Source of the DNA: an uncultured Clostridia bacterium
GTDB lineage: Bacteria > Bacillota > Clostridia > Oscillospirales > Oscillospiraceae
Direction: 5' to 3'
NCBI GenBank assembly: GCA_946006895.1
Contig: CAMFZO010000049.1
Coordinates: 1-8,396 of the forward strand
Length of the DNA: 8,396 nucleotides
Numbering within the stretch: the first letter of the stretch is position 1; each line of letters starts with the position of its first letter. A program made the translations under genes and the position numbers. The notes beneath the pieces were generated by a model. It saw only the letters and a list, made by a program, of their open reading frames with translations. It did no database searches and was not told the DNA's origin. Shown one piece after another: positions 4,849 to 8,396 of this stretch.

Positions 4849-6174
4849 TCATTTCACAGTCACGTTGGACATGAATTTCTCCTTGTCCGAGAAGCAGGTC
4901 ACGGCAAATAACTGCTCGTCTCCGCTGCTGCGAAGCTCTGCACAGGCGGCGTCGATGTCCTCAAAGACCTTGATCTTTTCCTTTGGAATATCCGTAAAGG
5001 AGAAGCGCATTGCCAGATCGTTGCAGTATTTGCCGCAGAGATAGATGTTTTTCACCGAGGCGCTGGCAAGCTGTCCGAAGTCGATGTCCCAGAGCCAGGA
5101 GGTGTCGCTGGTGAAGTATTTCCGGCTGACGGCGTCAACGATGATGACGAAGCTGCAGGGTTTGTTTCCTGCCAGGGCGTATTTCAGGGACATATCATAG
5201 GAGATGGAATTTTCGTGTTTGGAGATCAGGAAGGTGCCCCGGTGGCTGCCCAGGGTGAATTCCACATATCTGCCGTTTTTCAGAATATAGTTGCTCATCC
5301 GCTTGGCCGTCTCCGCCTCGGGCACACCCACAAGGGTGCAGACGGCGCAGGCCGCAAGAATGTTGTATATATTGTAGATGCTGCGGAAAGCCAGGCGGAT
5401 CTCATTGTCGCCGTTGACCGTGATGCGGCTCTCATCCAGGTCGATGCCTGTGACGGTGAAGTCCGTCGCGTGGCGGGAAAAGCCGCAGGCCGTGCAGCGG
5501 TAGCTTCCCACATGGTTGAAGTGGTAGTAGTCATATACCATGGGTTTTCCGCACACCGGGCAGTACAGGCCGTCATTATAGGCGCCGGAGAACGAGTCGG
5601 TGTCAGTCGCAGAGTGGTCAAGTCCAAACCACAAAACCTTATCCCTGCCCCGTCCGAACAGCGAGACCATGGGGTCGTCGGCGTTGAGCAGCAGAGTCGT
5701 ATCGTCGTGGATGCTCTCGGCAATGGCGTCAAAGACCCACTCAGGATGACCGTTGCGGGTGAGCTGGTCGCGGTAGAGGTTGGTAATGACATAATAAGTC
5801 GGATGGAACCAGCGGAAGGTCAGCTTGGCATAGCGCTCGTCCGTCTCGATCAGCAGCACGTCCTGCTTCATTCTTCCGCTCAGGGTGCAGGAGCTGAGTA
5901 TCATGGTGGTGACGCCCTCGATCTGGTTGGAGCCTTCGGCGTTATAGGCGACGGTCTTGCCCGCGGCCTGCAGGACCGAGGCGATCATCTCCACCGTGGA
6001 GGTTTTGCCGTTGCTGCCGGTGACGGCCACAACGGTCTTGGGCATTTCAATGCGGCGCAGTACGTCGGGACAGAGCTTGAGGGCAAATTTGCCCGGCAGG
6101 CTTGTCCCCTTTCCCACTAAGCCGCCGATGAATTTTATCAGTCTGCAAACAATGATTGCAAGGAATTTTCTCAT
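4849..6174 (-). CDS. MurT-like Mur ligase family protein (MurT/GatD-type complex, catalytic subunit)
   Basis: A 441-residue protein with MurT architecture. MurT activates the D-glutamate alpha-carboxylate of lipid II with ATP so that ammonia from GatD can amidate it, at the cytoplasmic face of the membrane. Visible: an N-terminal GKGTSLPGKFAL segment typical of MurT; P-loop VTGSNGKTST at 51-60; NAEGSNQIEGVTT at 78-90; ETDE at 110-113; TNLYRDQLTRNG at 131-142; LNADDP at 163-168; a zinc ribbon with C205, C208, C227 and C230; and a C-terminal MurT_C (DUF1727) region with SDTSWLWD at 356-363. Canonical MurT reads KNPxGxN at the start of that region; here it is KHENSISYD, so it is divergent. The start at 6174 follows AAAGGGAG by six bases; the longer frame back to 6249 runs over the promoter and the end of ligA. 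It overlaps the GatD-like frame and should be translationally coupled to it. Confidence 0.87.
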   Translation of the reverse strand: MRKFLAIIVCRLIKFIGGLVGKGTSLPGKFALKLCPDVLRRIEMPKTVVAVTGSNGKTSTVEMIASVLQAAGKTVAYNAEGSNQIEGVTTMILSSCTLSGRMKQDVLLIETDERYAKLTFRWFHPTYYVITNLYRDQLTRNGHPEWVFDAIAESIHDDTTLLLNADDPMVSLFGRGRDKVLWFGLDHSATDTDSFSGAYNDGLYCPVCGKPMVYDYYHFNHVGSYRCTACGFSRHATDFTVTGIDLDESRITVNGDNEIRLAFRSIYNIYNILAACAVCTLVGVPEAETAKRMSNYILKNGRYVEFTLGSHRGTFLISKHENSISYDMSLKYALAGNKPCSFVIIVDAVSRKYFTSDTSWLWDIDFGQLASASVKNIYLCGKYCNDLAMRFSFTDIPKEKIKVFEDIDAACAELRSSGDEQLFAVTCFSDKEKFMSNVTVK

Positions 6175-6220
6175 GTGTTTCTCCCTTTCCGCGCAGGTCG
6201 ATCTCGGGCGCAACTCGCTT

Positions 6221-6249
6221 ATATTAGCATAGTTCGGCCCGTTATGCAA
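6221..6249 (-). promoter_or_regulatory. SigmaA-type promoter of the murT/gatD-like unit
   Basis: TTGCAT (6249-6244) and TAATAT (6226-6221) are separated by 17 bases on the minus strand, and a TGC directly before the -10 box gives an extended -10. The -35 box overlaps the last codons of ligA, whose stop is at 6242-6244. Transcription would start near 6214, about 40 bases before the MurT-like start. No terminator separates ligA from this unit, so read-through from ligA is also possible. Confidence 0.75.
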
Positions 6250-8215
6250 GCATATTTAAAAATTCCTCCTCGCTGAGGACAGGAATCCCCAGTTCGTTGG
6301 CTTTTTTCAGCTTGCTGCCCGCGTTTTCTCCCGCCACCACATAGGTGGTCTTTTTGGAAACAGAGCCGGAGGCCTTTCCGCCGCAGGCTTCGATCTTCTC
6401 CGTGGCCTCGTCGCGGGTAAAGAGAGACAAGGCACCCGTCAGGACAAAGGTCATGCCCTCAAAGCGCCGGTCTTCCTGTTTCGCGGTGCTCAGGAAGTTG
6501 ACGCCCGCCTCCCGCAGCCGGGAGATCATGTGGACGGACTGGGGATTTTCAAACCAGGCGGCGATATTTTCCGCCGTCACAGCGCCCACGTCCCGCACCT
6601 GGGTCAGCTCCTCGCGGGAAGCATTCATCAGGTCATCCAGAGAACCGAAGGTTTTGGCCAGCACCTTTGCCGCTTTTTCACCCACCTGGCGGATGCCCAG
6701 GGCAAAGATCAGGCGGCTGACGTCGTTTGCTTTGCTGGCCTCGATGGCATCGAGCAGCTTGCTTGCCGCCTTTTCACCGCTTTTCCAGAGTGTCTTCAGG
6801 TCATCCAGCTTCAGATAATAAATATCCGCCGGGGAAGAAATATGGCCCATGGCGATAAGCTGCTCCACAATGGCATCGCCCAGGCCCTCAATATCCATGG
6901 CGTTGCGGGAGACAAAATGGGCGATATTGCGGGTGAGCTGGGCGGGACATTCGATGCCGGTGCAGCGCATGGCGGCACCGTCCGGGTCCCGCTCCACCGG
7001 TGCGCCGCAGACGGGACAGAATGACGGCAGGCGGTAAGGCACGGTGTCCTCCGGACGCTTGGAGAGAACGACCTCCAGGATTTCCGGGATGATCTCCCCT
7101 GCCTTGCGGATCTTGACCGTATCGCCCAGGCGGATGTCCTTTTCGGAGATGAAATCCTGATTGTGCAGGGTGGCGTTGGTCACAGTGGTGCCTGCCAGAC
7201 GCACCGGCGCGACAACAGCCTTGGGCGTCAGGACGCCCGTTCTGCCCACCTGGACCACGATATCCTGCAGGACCGTCTCCTTGACCTCCGGCGGATATTT
7301 ATAGGCACAGGCCCAGCGTGGAAATTTCGCCGTGCTGCCCAGGACCTTTCGCTGGGCCAGGTCGTTGAGCTTGACCACCGCGCCGTCGATGTCAAAGGGA
7401 AAGTCGTAGCGGTTTTCCCCGATGGCACGGATGCGCAGAATCGCCTCCCGGGCCGTATTGCACAGCCAGTACGGAATGACCTTGAATCTCCGCTCACGCA
7501 AATAGTCCAGGGTCTGGCCGTGGGTCTGAAACTCCATACCCTCGGCAAGCTGAAGGTTGAAGATCAGAATATCCAGCTTCCGTTCCGCAGCCACGGCCGG
7601 GTCCAACTGGCGCAGGCTGCCCGCTGCGGCGTTTCTCGGATTGGCAAAGAGGCTCTGGCCCTTTGCCTCCCTTGCGGCGTTGAGCTGCTCGAACACCTCC
7701 CGGGACATGAACACCTCGCCCCGCACAATGAGGCGGTGGGGCGCGTTTTCGATGTGCATGGGAATGGAACGGATGGTCTTGAGGTTCTCCGTCACGTTCT
7801 CCCCCGTCACGCCGTCGCCACGGGTCGCGCCGCGAACAAAGCTGCCGTCAATGTATTCCAGGGCAACGGAGAGGCCGTCCACCTTGGGCTCCACGCTGTA
7901 AAGGGCCTCCGAGAAGGTCTCCCGGAGCTTTGCGTCAAAGTCCCGGACCTCGTCCTCAGAAAAAACATCCTGCAGACTCTCCAGCGGCACCTCGTGGACG
8001 TACTTCTCAAATTTGCTCAATGCCGCGCCGCCGACGCGCTTGGTGGGAGACAGAGGCGAAGCATATTCAGGATACTGCGCCTCCAGCTCCTCCAGCTGCC
8101 GCAGCAGGCGGTCATATTCAAAATCCGCCATGGTGGGCGCGTCCAGGACATAATACTTGTGGTTGGCTTCCTCCAACAGGGCGGTCAGCCGCGCAATTTC
8201 TTCTTTCGGATTCAT
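6242..8215 (-). CDS. ligA: NAD-dependent DNA ligase
   Basis: A complete 657-residue LigA, which seals nicks in replication and repair using NAD+. Domains in order: Ia (about 1-65, with HKYYVLDAPTMADFEYDRL for NMN binding); adenylation domain with the nucleophile lysine K111 in EPKVDGLS, then RGDGVTGENVTEN, the NPRNAAAGSLRQ block and DGAVVK; OB domain with QVGRTGVLTPKAVVAPV; zinc finger C400, C403, C418, C423; helix-hairpin-helix region from about 430 (DIEGLG, LGIRQVG); and a C-terminal BRCT domain (about 585-657, FVLTGAL...TYVVAGENAGSKLKKA). All key residues are present and the length is normal. The start at 8215 follows GGAGGAG, and it overlaps the upstream yunB-like stop by ATGA, so translation is probably coupled. 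The antisense plus-strand ORF here is a shadow. Confidence 0.98.
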   Translation of the reverse strand: MNPKEEIARLTALLEEANHKYYVLDAPTMADFEYDRLLRQLEELEAQYPEYASPLSPTKRVGGAALSKFEKYVHEVPLESLQDVFSEDEVRDFDAKLRETFSEALYSVEPKVDGLSVALEYIDGSFVRGATRGDGVTGENVTENLKTIRSIPMHIENAPHRLIVRGEVFMSREVFEQLNAAREAKGQSLFANPRNAAAGSLRQLDPAVAAERKLDILIFNLQLAEGMEFQTHGQTLDYLRERRFKVIPYWLCNTAREAILRIRAIGENRYDFPFDIDGAVVKLNDLAQRKVLGSTAKFPRWACAYKYPPEVKETVLQDIVVQVGRTGVLTPKAVVAPVRLAGTTVTNATLHNQDFISEKDIRLGDTVKIRKAGEIIPEILEVVLSKRPEDTVPYRLPSFCPVCGAPVERDPDGAAMRCTGIECPAQLTRNIAHFVSRNAMDIEGLGDAIVEQLIAMGHISSPADIYYLKLDDLKTLWKSGEKAASKLLDAIEASKANDVSRLIFALGIRQVGEKAAKVLAKTFGSLDDLMNASREELTQVRDVGAVTAENIAAWFENPQSVHMISRLREAGVNFLSTAKQEDRRFEGMTFVLTGALSLFTRDEATEKIEACGGKASGSVSKKTTYVVAGENAGSKLKKANELGIPVLSEEEFLNMLA

Positions 8216-8396
8216 GGTAGCTCCTCCATGCCAAAGTAAGTGGTCGGCACCGTGCCGACAATGACCGTTTCCGCCGCGACGACGGCGGAATCCACGTTGA
8301 TCTCACTGGTTCCCGTCCAGGTCAGGATGGTGATGCAGACGTGGATGTCGATATAAATGGAATGTAACGTCTGATTGATACCTGCAGCCTGAAAGC
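8212..8396 (-). CDS. yunB: YunB-like sporulation protein, C-terminal fragment (5' end off the contig)
   Basis: The last 60 codons of a gene lie in frame up to TGA at 8214-8212, which overlaps the ligA start as ATGA. The visible sequence begins FQAAGINQTLHSIYIDIHV and ends VVAAETVIVGTVPTTYFGM. A GINQTLHxIYxxI segment followed by a final AETVIVGxVPxTYF is characteristic of YunB, a protein of roughly 250 residues needed for normal spore formation in Bacillus subtilis, where it is transcribed in the mother cell by sigma-E. No start is visible. The match is by recalled motif only, so the symbol is likely rather than certain. If right, it marks the organism as descended from spore formers and puts ligA in a sporulation-gene transcription unit. 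Confidence 0.75.
   Translation of the reverse strand, partial: FQAAGINQTLHSIYIDIHVCITILTWTGTSEINVDSAVVAAETVIVGTVPTTYFGMEELP

Noticed and set aside
4097..5044. Plus-strand ORF opposite the GatD-like and MurT-like genes
   Set aside because: Antisense shadow over two recognised genes, with no motif of its own.
5215..6120. Plus-strand ORF of 301 residues opposite the MurT-like gene
   Set aside because: Antisense to well-conserved MurT motifs; the composition is that of a reverse-strand shadow.
7163..8239. Plus-strand ORF of 358 residues opposite ligA
   Set aside because: It lies wholly against a complete, motif-rich ligA, and its composition (many Leu/Gln/His/Arg) is typical of antisense reading.

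Overview
The window looks like the end of a metagenome-derived contig from a spore-forming, mid-GC member of the Bacillota, probably Clostridia and possibly an Oscillospiraceae-type gut lineage. This rests on strong AGGAGG-type ribosome binding sites, a MurT/GatD-type gene pair, a YunB-like sporulation gene and a lipoprotein-type solute-binding protein. No rRNA or other taxonomic marker is present, so the placement is inference. Every gene I can support lies on the minus strand; the long plus-strand ORFs are antisense shadows.

Right-hand part (about 4000-8396, read right to left). The 3' end of a yunB-like sporulation gene overlaps ligA (NAD-dependent DNA ligase) by ATGA. A well-formed promoter overlapping the end of ligA then drives a two-gene unit: a MurT-like Mur ligase and a GatD-like class I glutamine amidotransferase. 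The unit ends in a strong intrinsic terminator. The GatD-like protein aligns along its whole length with GatD, yet both residues needed for glutamine hydrolysis are replaced (Cys to Thr, His to Thr). The MurT partner has also lost its usual KNPxG-type motif but keeps its P-loop, zinc ribbon and SDTSWLWD segment. This looks like a divergent MurT/GatD paralogue with a dead glutaminase and is the most interesting item here.

Left-hand part (45-3946, read right to left). This is a catabolic and transport locus. It holds a FadR-subfamily GntR regulator with its own good promoter, a KDPG/KHG-type aldolase, a cyclase-family metal-dependent hydrolase, a sugar-type ABC solute-binding lipoprotein and the start of a sugar-type ABC ATPase. 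A 17-bp composite palindromic site occurs just downstream of the regulator's promoter and again, with one mismatch, upstream of the aldolase gene. A third copy of its core (TGTAGTACA) sits next to the aldolase RBS. These are very probably the regulator's operators and resemble the E. coli DgoR site. The likely substrate is a sugar acid or keto acid, but it cannot be named. The solute-binding gene is flanked by a stable hairpin on each side, which may raise its mRNA relative to its neighbours.

The first 44 bases are not genomic. They are the end of an Illumina P5 oligo, the 8-base i5 index CTAAGCCT and the Nextera/Tn5 read-1 adapter. The ABC ATPase reading frame runs into this adapter and gains the artificial tail LSLIHI. 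Genomic sequence starts at base 45.
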